Assembly (NCBI RefSeq): GCF_017298635.1
Contig: NZ_CP071182.1
Span: forward strand, 186,001 to 250,000
Length of the DNA stretch: 64,000 nt
Origin: Paenalicyclobacillus mengziensis
Lineage (GTDB): Bacteria > Bacillota > Bacilli > Alicyclobacillales > Alicyclobacillaceae
Direction: 5' to 3'
Shown: in pieces, positions 54,715 to 64,000 of the stretch
Position numbering within the stretch: the first letter of the stretch is position 1
Layout of the letters: each line of letters opens with the position of its first letter
Notes under the pieces: model-generated
Told to the model about the DNA's origin: nothing
Databases searched by the model: none
What the model saw: the letters and a program-made list of their open reading frames with translations, nothing else
Made by a program: the position numbers and the translations under genes

Positions 54715-57516
54715 TCAGCCAGTGTTGCGCAGGCCCGAAGCGATGCCCTTGATGGTCCAAAGTACCGCTTGCAGGGTCTCTGCGTAACGGTCGTCGTCCG
54801 CACTGAGTTCCCGCAACTCCTTGAGCAGGGCAACCTGGAAGTAAGAGAGCGGATCGACATACGGGTTTCGCAACCGAATGGACTCTTTGATGACCGGACT
54901 GTTGTCAAGGAGTTCCGTTTGCTCCGTGATTTCAAGGACCCACTTGCACGTGCGCTCAAACTCTGCCTCAACCCCGGCAAACACACGCTTTGCCAGCTCC
55001 TTGTCCTGCACCAGCGCGAGATAAGCCGAGGCAATGGTCAAGTCTGTCTTGGCAAGTGCCATCTGCAGGTTATCGACCAGCGCCCGGAAGAACGGCCACT
55101 TTTTGTTCATCTCTCGCAGTATGCGCATCCGCTGCTGGCGCTCTTTGTCAGGCCCACTCTGTCCGTTTTTCGCCATGTAAGATTCGACCGCTGTGCCAAA
55201 CCCAAACCAGGCTGGCAGCAGGTGGCGTGTCTGGGTCCAAGAAAAGACCCAAGGTATCGCACGGAGGTCTTCAATCCGAGGGGAGTTCTTCCGTTTTGAC
55301 GGCCGCGATCCGATGTTCAATTCACCGATCTCGCCAATCGGCGTCGCCTGCTGGAAGTAGGTCAAGAAATCCGGCGTGCCGTAGATGAACCCGTGATAAC
55401 ACTGGTAGGATACCTCCGACATCTCTTCGACAATGTTGGACCACATGGTTTCCGTGCGTTGCATCGACGGGGTCTGTACGTTCAGCGACCCCGTCAGAAC
55501 AGCCGCCACCGCAGACTCCAAGGAGCGCTCCGCAAGCCCTCGATGGCTGTAGCGCTGAGAAATGACCTCTCCTTGTTCAGTGATCTTGACCTTCCCAAGT
55601 AAGGCCTCTGGCGGCTGCGCAAGAATACTTCGCTCCACCGGGCCGCCCCCGCGTCCGAGCGCACCGCCTCTGCCGTGGAAGAACTTCAGCCGTACACCGT
55701 GCGCATTCGCAATCTTGTACATCGCCTTCTGTGCCTTGTAAAGTTCCCAGTTGGCAGTGAGTACACCGCCGTCTTTGTTGCTGTCGGAGTACCCGAGCAT
55801 AATCTCCTGCAGGTCTCCGTGCGCTTTAACCTGGCTTCGGAACGTCGGGTTGTTGAGGAGCATTTCCACCATTTCCGGTGCACGCCGCAGGTCGTCAATG
55901 GTCTCAAAGAGCGGTGCCACATTCAAGCGGCTTTCCACAATCGATTGATTCTCGACCCGCACAAGACCAGCTTCCTTCGCCAGAAAGAGGACTTCCAGAA
56001 GGTCACTGACACCTGCCGTCATCGAGATGAGATAGGTTTGAATACACTCTTCACCGAGACGGTCTTTGCCGCGCTTGATGGTCTCAAACACGTTCAGGGT
56101 TTCTCGTGCGGTGTCAGACAGGTTGTAAAATCGACTCCACACCGGACGGGGGTCGACAATCAGTTTCGTCAATCGTTCAATCCGTTCTGACTCCGACATG
56201 TCCATGTAGTCCGAGCGAATTTGAGCTGCTTCGAGCAATTCCGCCACGGTCGCTTCATGAACGGCGCTGTGCTGGCGAATATCGAGGGTTGCCATGTGAA
56301 AACCAAACAGCTCTACTTGCTGAATCAGGGGTCGGACTTTGGCGTCGGCGACACCTGCACCGTGGTGCTCTCGCAGAGAGCGGTCAATCATGTAGAGGTC
56401 GGCAAGCAGTTCTTTGGCGCTTGCGTAGGGCCGATTTACTATGTTTGTCGCCAAGAGACCGTCTGACTGGGTTTTGGCGTAGTCCAGTTCTGCGATGGAA
56501 GCTTCAAGACGAGCCATCATGATGTCGAGCTTGGCGCGGTACGGTTCTGACGGAATGTCTGCACAGCCCAGTGAATCGAGCAGTTCTTGGCTCGCGCCAG
56601 CGAGAGAGTAGGACTGGCTGAGGTCAAGCGACATCGCGACGAGCCGCTCCCGATATTTGCTCAGTGCGAGCTCAAAATGAATGAGCAATGTCTGCCAGGT
56701 GACGTCCGCTGTAACGTTCGGGTTGCCATCCCTGTCCCCGCCCATCCACGAGCCGAAACGAAGAAAGCTCGGCACCTTAAAGTTACGGTTCGGATATGCT
56801 TTCGATAACTCCTCTTCAAGGTGCAGATGGACTTCAGGCAAGATGTCAAACAAGATACTGTCGAGGAAATAGAGACCGTTTCTCACCTCGCCAAGCACGG
56901 TGATGCGTTTGTCGCGAATCGGACTTGTTTGCCAGATGCTGACCACCTCAGCCCGAATTTCGCGCTCAATGGTCCGTGCGGCTCGGTTTGACAGCAGCGG
57001 ATCGTCAAGGCGTTCCAACAGCCCCGCGATGCGCTGGTGCTTATCAAGAATGCTCCGCCTCGTCGCTTCGGTTGGATGTGCAGTCAGCACCAATTCGACT
57101 CCGAGGGCTTCCACAATTTGTTGCAGGTGCTCTGCATCGAGGCCACGTTCCTTGAAGGTACGCATTGCACTTTCAATCGACCCTCGCTGCGGAGTCGGGC
57201 GTTCGCTTCGCTCATACTCACGCTTGCGGCGAATCCGGTGATGCTGTTCGGCAAGGTTGATGAGTTCAAAATACAAGGCGAAGGCACGAATGACATACGG
57301 CCGCTGCTCAGCCGAAATGGAGTTCACTCGGTCCTCAAACGCTTGCTTCAGTTCCTCTGAATGGGCTTGACGCAGTGCCTTTGAGAGCGCCCGCAGGTCC
57401 TCAACGTGGTTGAACACCTCTAACCCGCACAACTCGACAATCACTTCCCCAAGGATATTGCCGAGGATTCTGATATCTCTGTGCAAGGCAGCTTCTGTTA
57501 CATCTCGTTCTGACAT
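54715..57516 (-). CDS. ppc: Phosphoenolpyruvate carboxylase
   Basis: A 933-residue anaplerotic enzyme making oxaloacetate from PEP and bicarbonate. All signature regions are present: VLTAHPTEATRRS with the catalytic histidine, GGDRDGNP, GYSDSNKDGG, FHGRGGALGRGGGP and RPSKRK, and the C-terminus ends in NTG as required. I chose ATG at 57516, behind GGAGGGAGAG; a TTG 15 bp upstream is not needed. It is monocistronic, next to acetate and aspartate metabolism genes. Confidence 0.96.
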   Translation of the reverse strand: MSERDVTEAALHRDIRILGNILGEVIVELCGLEVFNHVEDLRALSKALRQAHSEELKQAFEDRVNSISAEQRPYVIRAFALYFELINLAEQHHRIRRKREYERSERPTPQRGSIESAMRTFKERGLDAEHLQQIVEALGVELVLTAHPTEATRRSILDKHQRIAGLLERLDDPLLSNRAARTIEREIRAEVVSIWQTSPIRDKRITVLGEVRNGLYFLDSILFDILPEVHLHLEEELSKAYPNRNFKVPSFLRFGSWMGGDRDGNPNVTADVTWQTLLIHFELALSKYRERLVAMSLDLSQSYSLAGASQELLDSLGCADIPSEPYRAKLDIMMARLEASIAELDYAKTQSDGLLATNIVNRPYASAKELLADLYMIDRSLREHHGAGVADAKVRPLIQQVELFGFHMATLDIRQHSAVHEATVAELLEAAQIRSDYMDMSESERIERLTKLIVDPRPVWSRFYNLSDTARETLNVFETIKRGKDRLGEECIQTYLISMTAGVSDLLEVLFLAKEAGLVRVENQSIVESRLNVAPLFETIDDLRRAPEMVEMLLNNPTFRSQVKAHGDLQEIMLGYSDSNKDGGVLTANWELYKAQKAMYKIANAHGVRLKFFHGRGGALGRGGGPVERSILAQPPEALLGKVKITEQGEVISQRYSHRGLAERSLESAVAAVLTGSLNVQTPSMQRTETMWSNIVEEMSEVSYQCYHGFIYGTPDFLTYFQQATPIGEIGELNIGSRPSKRKNSPRIEDLRAIPWVFSWTQTRHLLPAWFGFGTAVESYMAKNGQSGPDKERQQRMRILREMNKKWPFFRALVDNLQMALAKTDLTIASAYLALVQDKELAKRVFAGVEAEFERTCKWVLEITEQTELLDNSPVIKESIRLRNPYVDPLSYFQVALLKELRELSADDDRYAETLQAVLWTIKGIASGLRNTG

Positions 57517-57750
57517 AATCTCTCCCTCCAAAGCACAACAGTCTACTGAATTGTGGATAGCTCGCGAAAATAGTGTGAATTACAGCGGACGCAAGTGAGC
57601 GATGACGAGGCGCAAACGAAGGGTGTGGGGGTGTCTACTACAAGCCCTTCGGCAGAAACAAGCAGCGGTTTGCATGCGGAAACAGAGTGGTGATGTCAAA
57701 ACTCCTCGCTTTCGACGTGCGTTCTCCGCTGTCTGTCTAAGCCGTTTGTG

Positions 57751-58458
57751 TCATTCTGCCGTAGCGACATTGAGCGCCACTTCAACCATATCGGCGAATG
57801 AGGTCCGACGCTCCTCTGCTGTAGTTTCTTCGCCAGTAACCATGTGGTCGCTCACCGTCAGAACCGACAATGCTCGAGCATTGTACTTCGCTGCCAAAGT
57901 ATATAGAGCGGCGGTTTCCATATCGACAGCCAGGGTTCCGTACTCGGTCAGCTTTTGTACAGTCTCTTCCTCATCCCGGTAGAATGAGTCACTTGTAAAT
58001 ACCGGTCCTACGTGAACACTCATGCCCTTTGAAACAGCGTATTGGTATGCCCGGTAAAGTAGCCTGAAGTCGGCTGCAGGAGCAAAATCAAGGTGTGGAA
58101 AACGAACGCGGTTGACCGCTGAGTCGGTGGAAGCCGTCATGGCTAAAACGAGATCGCGCACATGAACGTCCGTTTGATAAGCGCCGCAAGTCCCCACACG
58201 AATCAGCGAACGTACACCATAGCTTTGCATCAACTCATTCGCGTAGATGGAAATAGATGGGGTGCCCATTCCTGTCCCCTGAACAGAGACTCGCTTGCCC
58301 TGGTATTCGCCTGTGTAGCCAAGCATACCACGAACTTCATTGTAGCACTTGGGATTCTCGAGGAACGTTTCCGCAATGTGCTTGGCCCGTAGGGGGTCCC
58401 CCGGAAGCAAAATCGCATCAGCTATTTCCCCATCTCTTGCGGCAATGTGCACACTCAT
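57751..58458 (-). CDS. deoD: Purine nucleoside phosphorylase, DeoD type
   Basis: A 235-residue hexameric phosphorylase that releases purine bases from (deoxy)nucleosides. Motifs are [15 protein letters not shown] at the start, the phosphate-binding [19 protein letters not shown] and the nucleoside-binding VDMETAALY. The start ATG at 58458 follows GAGGAGG; the longer reading has no site. A possible promoter -10 (TATAAT on the minus strand, 58495-58500) lies upstream. Divergent from acs. Confidence 0.95.
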   Translation of the reverse strand: MSVHIAARDGEIADAILLPGDPLRAKHIAETFLENPKCYNEVRGMLGYTGEYQGKRVSVQGTGMGTPSISIYANELMQSYGVRSLIRVGTCGAYQTDVHVRDLVLAMTASTDSAVNRVRFPHLDFAPAADFRLLYRAYQYAVSKGMSVHVGPVFTSDSFYRDEEETVQKLTEYGTLAVDMETAALYTLAAKYNARALSVLTVSDHMVTGEETTAEERRTSFADMVEVALNVATAE

Positions 58459-58617
58459 CGCAGAACCTCCTCGATGTCTGGTAACCTTGTATTCATTATA
58501 CCGTTTTGTAGCCACCTTTCACAGCTGAAGAGACCCTTTGTAAAGAGCTGTTTGATGCAACATTGTGTCGTAACGTGTAAAAATTTTTCCAAACGGCTCC
58601 AAGTGCAGGTTCAATTC

Positions 58618-58647
58618 TTGCATGCTTCCCTAAAAAGCTCGTATAAT
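58618..58647 (+). promoter_or_regulatory. Sigma-A promoter of acs
   Basis: TTGCAT (58618-58623) and TATAAT (58642-58647) are 18 bp apart, pointing to acs. Confidence 0.65.
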
Positions 58648-58671
58648 TTAGACTGTTCCATATATACATGG

Positions 58672-58685
58672 TGTAAGCGCTTGCG
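58672..58685. promoter_or_regulatory. CcpA cre-like site ahead of acs
   Basis: TGTAAGCGCTTGCG fits the cre consensus TGWAANCGNTNWCA at all but two of the fixed positions. It lies about 20 bp after the expected transcription start, a repressing position. acsA of B. subtilis is CcpA-controlled. Confidence 0.55.
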
Positions 58686-58783
58686 AATAATCCGTAACCT
58701 TCCATGTATCTCTATCACGTAACGAATGATTGGTTCCAAAGCCAAAATTAGAATATTCTTTGGACCCGAAAGGAGTTATGACG

Positions 58784-60742
58784 ATGTCTGAAACTAGCAA
58801 TCAACTTGACACGCTTCTACGAGAACAGCGGACATTTGCACCCTCAGAGGAGTTTACCAAACAGGCAAACTTTAACGATCCCGGTGTGTACGAGAGAGCA
58901 CTGCAGAATCCTGAAGGTTACTGGGCTGAACAAGCAGAGAATATCACCTGGTTTAAACCATACGACAAGGTGCTCGAATGGAACCCTCCTCATGCACAGT
59001 GGTTTGTCGGGGGCAAGCTGAACGCAGCTTATAACGCAGTAGACAGACATCGTCAGGGTCCCCGAAAGAACAAGGCCGCAATCATCTGGGAAGGTGAACC
59101 CGGCGACGATAAGGTCTACACATATGAAATGCTTGGGCGCGAAGTGGACAAAGCAGCACACATGCTGAAGTCCCTCGGTGTCAAAAAAGGAGACCGAGTT
59201 ACAGTCTACCTTCCAATGATCCCGGAGTTGCCGATTACCCTGCTCGCTTGCGCCAAAATTGGCGCCATTCATTCCGTCGTGTTTGGCGGATTTTCAGCAA
59301 AAAGCCTGCAAGACCGTATCCTCGATGGTGATTCAGACATCCTTATCACTGCGGATGGGGGCTTTAGGCGCGGAGGCATTGTTCCGCTCAAAGCCAACGC
59401 CGACGAAGCGGTGGAGGGCACAAACGTGCGCAAGGTGGTCGTCGTCCAGCGCATCGGCGAAAAGGCCAATGCGACCATGGTCGAGGGTCGCGATGTGTAC
59501 TGGCATGAAGAGATGGCCAAAGCGCCATCGACCCCTTGTCCGTCTGAGGAGATGGATGCAGAGGATATCCTCTTCCTGCTCTACACCTCCGGTACGACCG
59601 GTAAACCGAAAGGGATTGTCCACACCACCGGCGGCTATCTGGTTGGGGTCAACACTTCAATGCGCAGTGTCTTCGACCTGAAAGACGAAGACATCTTCTT
59701 CTGTACTGCTGATATTGGTTGGGTCACCGGCCATACCTATATTGTCTACGGCCCCTTGACCGCAGGAGCAACCGTTGTCATGTATGAAGGTGCTCCGGAC
59801 TTCCCAGAGCGTGACCGTTTCTGGGCAATTGTTGAGAAATACAGTGCAACCGTACTCTACACGGCACCGACGTCAATTCGGACGTTCATGAAATGGGGTC
59901 CCAAGTACGCAGAGAGGCACAACCTCGACAGCCTCCGTTTACTCGGTACGGTCGGTGAGCCTATCAATCCCGAAGCCTGGATGTGGTACCACGAGCACAT
60001 CGGCAAAGGCCGCTGCCCGATTGTCGACACTTGGTGGCAGACGGAGACGGGCTGCGCCATGATTGCACCGCTACCTGGCATCACGACGACAAAACCAGGG
60101 TCAGCAACACGTCCTGTACCTGGAATTGAAGCTGAAATTGTCGACGAAGAAGGCAACGCTGTAGAACCGGGCCATGGCGGTTACCTGGTAATTCGCAAGC
60201 CTTGGCCGTCGATGCTGCGTACAGTCTGGGGCGACGATGACCGATTCCAGCGGACCTATTTTGGTCAGTTTGACGGTATCTATCTCCCAGGAGACGGTGC
60301 CCACAAGGACGAGGACAGCTACTTTTGGATTCTCGGCCGCATCGATGACGTCATCAATGTTTCGGGTCACCGCATTGGCACGATGGAAGTTGAAAGTGCA
60401 ATTGTCGACCACAAGTCGGTTGCAGAAGCTGCGGTCATCGGCCGCTCCCACGAAGTGAAAGGTCAGGCTATCACTGCGTTTGTGACCGTCAAAGAAGGTG
60501 TGGAAACGAGCCCAGAGCTCGTCCAGGAAATCAAACAACACGTGGTTGAAAAGATTGGCGCAATGGCACGTCCGGAAGAAGTCATCTTTACGGCCGAGCT
60601 GCCAAAGACCCGCAGTGCCAAGATTATGCGCCGCTTGCTGCGTGACATTGCAGAAGGCCGTGTGCTTGGCGATACCACGACCTTGGCTGACCCCAGTGTC
60701 GTCGAGTCCCTAAAGAACCAGTACGCAAACACTGAGTCTTAA
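58784..60742 (+). CDS. acs: Acetyl-CoA synthetase
   Basis: A 652-residue AMP-forming ligase that activates acetate. The ATP-binding P-loop is [15 protein letters not shown], followed by [10 protein letters not shown], the hinge region [20 protein letters not shown], and the C-terminal lysine motif [11 protein letters not shown], which is the regulatory acetylation site in this family. ATG at 58784 follows AAAGGAG by eight bases. It heads an acetate module with satP and an MFS transporter and has a cre-like site in its leader. A 9-bp hairpin (GCTGACTGC/GCAGTCAGC, 60765-60789) follows. Confidence 0.97.
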   Translation: MSETSNQLDTLLREQRTFAPSEEFTKQANFNDPGVYERALQNPEGYWAEQAENITWFKPYDKVLEWNPPHAQWFVGGKLNAAYNAVDRHRQGPRKNKAAIIWEGEPGDDKVYTYEMLGREVDKAAHMLKSLGVKKGDRVTVYLPMIPELPITLLACAKIGAIHSVVFGGFSAKSLQDRILDGDSDILITADGGFRRGGIVPLKANADEAVEGTNVRKVVVVQRIGEKANATMVEGRDVYWHEEMAKAPSTPCPSEEMDAEDILFLLYTSGTTGKPKGIVHTTGGYLVGVNTSMRSVFDLKDEDIFFCTADIGWVTGHTYIVYGPLTAGATVVMYEGAPDFPERDRFWAIVEKYSATVLYTAPTSIRTFMKWGPKYAERHNLDSLRLLGTVGEPINPEAWMWYHEHIGKGRCPIVDTWWQTETGCAMIAPLPGITTTKPGSATRPVPGIEAEIVDEEGNAVEPGHGGYLVIRKPWPSMLRTVWGDDDRFQRTYFGQFDGIYLPGDGAHKDEDSYFWILGRIDDVINVSGHRIGTMEVESAIVDHKSVAEAAVIGRSHEVKGQAITAFVTVKEGVETSPELVQEIKQHVVEKIGAMARPEEVIFTAELPKTRSAKIMRRLLRDIAEGRVLGDTTTLADPSVVESLKNQYANTES

Positions 60743-60764
60743 TCTGGTTTTCCGTTGTCACTCT

Positions 60765-60789
60765 GCTGACTGCATCGAACGCAGTCAGC
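60765..60789. terminator. Hairpin after acs
   Basis: GCTGACTGC and GCAGTCAGC form a perfect 9-bp stem with a 7-base loop just after the acs stop. There is no T-run, so termination may be incomplete. Confidence 0.5.
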
Positions 60790-61014
60790 GGGGCGACACT
60801 GAATCCTATTTGAATGACCTCATCTTCTTTCTAAACAAGCCCCGAAAAGGAGGTGTTTATCAAGAACAGGTAGTTCTGCGTGACGGCTTGTCGATTCATG
60901 TCGGACGAAAGATTTATGTTGGATGAAAGATGGTTTCAGCAAATCCAAGTATCATACTTTGGATGACTTATCTAAACATTGCGCAGATTGCGCTGACTCA
61001 AAGGGGGAATCTTA

Positions 61015-61602
61015 ATGGCAGATGAATCCAAGGTTACCATTGCGGATCCGGGTCCACTTGGACTTGCTGGATTCGGCATCACAACCGTCATCTTGAGCTT
61101 GATTAACGCAGGGGTCACATCCGCTGGCGCACTTGGTGTCGTTCTGGGTCTTGCACTGGTCTACGGCGGTGGGGCCCAATTGCTCGCTGGTATGTGGGAA
61201 TTCAAGAAAGGCAACACCTTCGGTGCAACCGCTTTCACTTCGTACGGTGCATTCTGGATCGCGTTCTATTTCATCATCCACGCGGCACCGAAAGCGGGTA
61301 TGGGTGTGTTCCTGTTGATGTTCGGAATCCTGACATTCTACCTATGGATTGGAACCTTCTACCTCAATCGAGCACTGTTCTTCGTATTTTTGACACTGTG
61401 GCTCGCATTTCTGTTCCTTGCTCTCGGGTCCTTTGGTGTCATGGGCAGCCAGGCTGGAGGCTGGATTGGATTCGTATGCGGCGTGCTCGCTCTTTACACT
61501 TCGGCAGCCGGAGTCATCAACTCTGTTGCAGGCCACGTCGTCCTGCCTGTCGGTTCGCCCATCTCGCAGCCGAAGACCGTAGCCAGCGGTATCGCTCGCT
61601 AA
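61015..61602 (+). CDS. satP: Acetate/succinate permease (SatP/GPR1-FUN34-YaaH)
   Basis: A 195-residue membrane protein with six hydrophobic helices. The N-terminal motif DPGPLGLAGFGITT corresponds to the NPAPLGL signature of the AceTr family. Members move acetate and other small carboxylates as hexameric channels or proton symporters. ATG follows AAAGGGGGAAT. Its place right after acs supports acetate as substrate. Confidence 0.92.
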   Translation: MADESKVTIADPGPLGLAGFGITTVILSLINAGVTSAGALGVVLGLALVYGGGAQLLAGMWEFKKGNTFGATAFTSYGAFWIAFYFIIHAAPKAGMGVFLLMFGILTFYLWIGTFYLNRALFFVFLTLWLAFLFLALGSFGVMGSQAGGWIGFVCGVLALYTSAAGVINSVAGHVVLPVGSPISQPKTVASGIAR

Positions 61603-61657
61603 AACTTTTTACCATGATGTTCCATCCTCAAATCCAAAAGAACAGATAATTACGCTA

Positions 61658-61682
61658 GCCGGGGGCCTTTGGCCCCCGGCTA
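61658..61682. terminator. Hairpin after satP
   Basis: AGCCGGGGGCC and GGCCCCCGGCT form a perfect, very GC-rich 11-bp stem with a TTT loop. No T-run follows. Confidence 0.6.
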
Positions 61683-61810
61683 TGCTTGCTCAAATGGCTC
61701 TTCGCCCGCTCATCTCTGGTTTCGACAAAGAATCTTATTTAAACATTTCAACAAATGTGATAATTTCAGATAAGATTTTCATATTGTATGTAAGTCGTGT
61801 GTGACTTCCG

Positions 61811-61824
61811 TGTAATCGCTTACA
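61811..61824. promoter_or_regulatory. Perfect cre site ahead of the MFS gene
   Basis: TGTAATCGCTTACA matches TGWAANCGNTNWCA at every fixed position. It lies about 100 bp before the MFS start. The 61603-61913 gap also has an inverted repeat ACATTT-CAAC-AAATGT at 61743-61758. Confidence 0.7.
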
Positions 61825-61913
61825 TTTTGTGAACGGCCGCTTTACTATTTGTCTTCATCATGGCCTCATTACCCAGCTCGGACCACGGTCCGTACAAAAG
61901 GAGGAGTCTTCGA

Positions 61914-63254
61914 ATGTCTACGGTTATTTCGGAAAACCCTCGCGGTATTGTCGGTTGGTTTAGCAAACGAGATGTACAAATGTATCCTCGTGGCTGGCTG
62001 CAGGTCGGGCTTCTCTTTCTCGTCATCATCGCCAACATCGTGGCAAACTACGAAGGGGAATTGGCTCCTGTCGTCCCGCTCCTGCTACCGTTTCTAAAAC
62101 TGAATTTGACCGACTATGGATTTATTGTCGGCGGTACAACCGTTGTCTCAGGTATCGTGTCAATGGTCCTTGGTTCACGTTTTGACCGCTACGGCCGCAC
62201 CTTCTTTGTCGTACTCGGTACGTTTGTTACAGCTGTTGCCGTTTTTGCGATGGTCCTTGTACACAACACCATGGAGTTTCTGATTGTCCGCCTCATTATG
62301 GCCATCATTCTTGGCTTGGTCCTCCCCGCCACCACTGGACTCGTTCGAGATTTCACGCCTCGTGTGGGTCGCGCCTTGGGATTTGGGCTGTGGACATTTG
62401 GCCCGGTGGGTGCGAACTTCCTCGCAGCTGGCGTAGCAGGATGGACCTTGCCGATGTTTCATGACGCATGGCAGTCACAGTTTTACATCATGGGCACCCT
62501 ATGCCTTGTCATCAGTATCATTGTGGCCTTCTTCATCCGCGATCTCGCTCCAAGCCTACGTGCCCAAGTCGTGAAGGACAAGAGCGACGTTCAAAAAGCA
62601 GAATTAAAGGCCCGCCACAACAGCGGTGATATCGCCAATCCCCGCCTCGTCTTTGGTTCAGCACGAATCTGGGCACTGGCAGTTGGCATTGTCCTGTTCT
62701 TGTTGGTCTATTATTTCACGACCGCTTTTGGCCCACTCTATCTGGCTGAAGTGTTCAAGTATCCCGCTTCAGAGGCCGCCGGCATCGCCAGCTACTTTTG
62801 GCTCGCCAACCTCGGCAGTCTCATCCTCGTGGGCCTCATTTCGGACAAACTGCAGTTGCGCAAAATCTGTTCGCTGGTTGGAGTCGTCGGTATCATCATC
62901 TTCATGTTCTTCTGGATCCACCTCATAGGACATACCGTCTCCGTGTCCACCATGATTTGGTACACCTCGCTTCAGGGGATTCTGCTCGGTATCGGTTTTG
63001 GCCCCTGGATGGCTTTGTATTCGGAAAATCTTGAAGATATCCACCCGACCCTTCAAGGCTCAGGTTGGGCACTCTGGTCGTTTGCACAGTACGTGATTGC
63101 AGGTATCTTTGGCGGTCTGACCTTCGTCATTGTGGGAGCCGTCGGATTCAACGGTTGGTTTTACATCTGTATGGCTGGAATGGTGATATACGGCATTGTG
63201 CTGCTCACGGCAGCCCGGGGTCCGTGGTTCCGCAGGTCAAGGGACGCGCGGTGA
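61914..63254 (+). CDS. MFS transporter, carboxylate-type
   Basis: A 446-residue major-facilitator protein with about twelve helices. The loop after helix 2 reads GSRFDRYGRTF (MFS motif GxxxDRxGRR) and helix 4 LIMAIILGLVLPATTGLVRDF. ATG at 61914 follows AAAAGGAGGAG. A perfect cre site upstream and the acs-satP neighbours suggest uptake of an organic acid under carbon catabolite control. Precise substrate unknown. It ends at a strong double hairpin terminator. Confidence 0.85.
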   Translation: MSTVISENPRGIVGWFSKRDVQMYPRGWLQVGLLFLVIIANIVANYEGELAPVVPLLLPFLKLNLTDYGFIVGGTTVVSGIVSMVLGSRFDRYGRTFFVVLGTFVTAVAVFAMVLVHNTMEFLIVRLIMAIILGLVLPATTGLVRDFTPRVGRALGFGLWTFGPVGANFLAAGVAGWTLPMFHDAWQSQFYIMGTLCLVISIIVAFFIRDLAPSLRAQVVKDKSDVQKAELKARHNSGDIANPRLVFGSARIWALAVGIVLFLLVYYFTTAFGPLYLAEVFKYPASEAAGIASYFWLANLGSLILVGLISDKLQLRKICSLVGVVGIIIFMFFWIHLIGHTVSVSTMIWYTSLQGILLGIGFGPWMALYSENLEDIHPTLQGSGWALWSFAQYVIAGIFGGLTFVIVGAVGFNGWFYICMAGMVIYGIVLLTAARGPWFRRSRDAR

Positions 63255-63279
63255 TATTACTGGGCTTAGGAGACAGGCA

Positions 63280-63325
63280 GACCGCGTTACAGCCAGGCGT
63301 CCTGGCCTCGTAACGCGGTCTTTTG
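63280..63325 (+). terminator. Double-stem terminator after the MFS gene
   Basis: GACCGCGTTAC pairs with GTAACGCGGTC (11 bp, perfect) and encloses a second stem GCCAGG-CGT-CCTGGC; TTTT follows. Confidence 0.88.
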
Positions 63326-63457
63326 CTGTCCGGTTTAAGCCGTGCGTTAAGCGTTCAAGTCTTCGCGAACCGACGCTTGTGTGCTCAATTTGCGTAACGG
63401 GTGGTATCATAACAGTAAACACAGAGAGACTGTTGCGGGTGAGGAGAGATTGGACTC

Positions 63458-64000
63458 GTGATTGGAAAATTTCTAATCTTCTACTTGATTTTGAGACTCA
63501 CAGGGAACCCGTTTCTCGCCATTATCGTGCTCCTTGTGATTTATTATTTTGTCGACAGACGTTACATTGGCCTTCTCCCGAGTGTCACCAAACCCATTCG
63601 AAGGCGCCAGCGCATGGCTCAGCTTCGGCGTCAGGTCTATCTCAATCCACACGACAGTCCAGCGAAGCAGTACCTTGCAGAGGCCTACATTGAAGTCAAA
63701 CAGTACAGGAGCGCACTGAACCTCCTTGAAGACCTGCCAAAGCAGATGCAAGACTCACCAGATGTCCTGTACGACACGGGTCTTTGCCAGCTGAATCTCG
63801 GTAATGTGGATACGGGCGAGGCACTCATCCAACAGGCCCTGTCTGCGGACAACCGACTTCGACACGGCGAACCGTATTTAAAGCTGGCTGCGGCCATTGC
63901 CACCTCCGATGCACAACGGGCAAAGGAATACCTCCACGTGTTTCAGGAACAAAATGTCTCCTCCTGCGAGTCGTACTACCGACTCGGACAACTTGAGCAG
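63458..64000 (+). CDS. Membrane-anchored TPR protein (partial)
   Basis: Starts with GTG at 63458, nine bases after GAGGAGAG, and is open to the window end (181 codons seen). Residues 1-32 form a membrane segment (IFYLILRLTGNPFLAIIVLLVIYYFV in parts: FLIFYLILRL and FLAIIVLLVIYYF). A basic stretch RRRQRMAQLRRQ follows, then tetratricopeptide repeats from about residue 60 (AKQYLAEAYIEVKQYRSALNLL, seen as AEAYIEVKQY). Likely an anchored protein-interaction scaffold. The C-terminal part is outside the window. Confidence 0.75.
   Translation, partial: MIGKFLIFYLILRLTGNPFLAIIVLLVIYYFVDRRYIGLLPSVTKPIRRRQRMAQLRRQVYLNPHDSPAKQYLAEAYIEVKQYRSALNLLEDLPKQMQDSPDVLYDTGLCQLNLGNVDTGEALIQQALSADNRLRHGEPYLKLAAAIATSDAQRAKEYLHVFQEQNVSSCESYYRLGQLEQ

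Noticed and set aside
60845-60875. Strong Shine-Dalgarno-like AAAAGGAGGTG without a gene
   Set aside because: The following frames have no suitable start or hit a stop within seven codons; at most a leader remnant.

Overview
The window looks like chromosome from a moderately GC-rich, endospore-type Bacillota of class Bacilli. My best guess is the Alicyclobacillaceae or a close relative. The reasons are strong AGGAGG ribosome sites, sigma-A promoters, a SAM-I riboswitch ahead of methionine genes, CcpA-type cre sites, a pbpG/speE/speB neighbourhood like that of Bacillus, and a YitJ-type methyltransferase/MTHFR fusion. The taxonomy is inference. I found 49 genes, two riboswitches, a textbook sigma-54 promoter and no tRNA, rRNA, transposase or CRISPR array.

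Layout. 1-7 kb: glycolate oxidase FeS subunit, ribokinase, a GntR regulator with a membrane protein, and a sugar transporter with a LmbE-type deacetylase. 7.7-18.2 kb: a lysine 2,3-/5,6-aminomutase operon (kdd-kamA-kamB-kamC-kamD-kamE) behind a sigma-54 promoter, with its own enhancer-binding regulator upstream. 18.3-24.2 kb: DUF1934 protein, agmatinase, spermidine synthase, a class A PBP and an aspartate aminotransferase. 24.4-28 kb: small proteins of unknown function, a lipoprotein and an SDR. 28.2-31.1 kb: a c-di-GMP-I riboswitch ahead of an unlisted 54-residue secreted peptide, then an orphan DegS-like kinase and a TPR/degenerate HD-GYP protein. 31.1-38.2 kb: luxS facing a SAM-riboswitch-controlled metH/yitJ-like operon. 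38.6-46.7 kb: FMN reductase, monooxygenase, three peptidases and an HD-GYP phosphodiesterase. 46.9-54.6 kb: a molybdenum hydroxylase (cox-type M-S-L) operon with maturation genes. 54.7-64 kb: PEP carboxylase, DeoD, and an acetate module (acs, satP, MFS) with cre sites, ending in a truncated TPR protein.

The most unusual structure is non-coding. A composite repeat of five ~25-bp palindromes (AATAACGCG...CGCGTTATT) with almost fixed spacing of 53-40-40-53 bp occurs complete at five places. Partial copies occur at two more. All are between genes and all run in the same direction. In four complete copies the last palindrome is followed within a few bases by a 9- or 10-bp tandem array whose sequence differs at each locus. 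A second palindrome (GCAGGGGAC...GTCCCCTGC) accompanies three of them. Short tandem repeats are also unusually common inside genes, as low-complexity linkers or tails in otherwise conserved enzymes.
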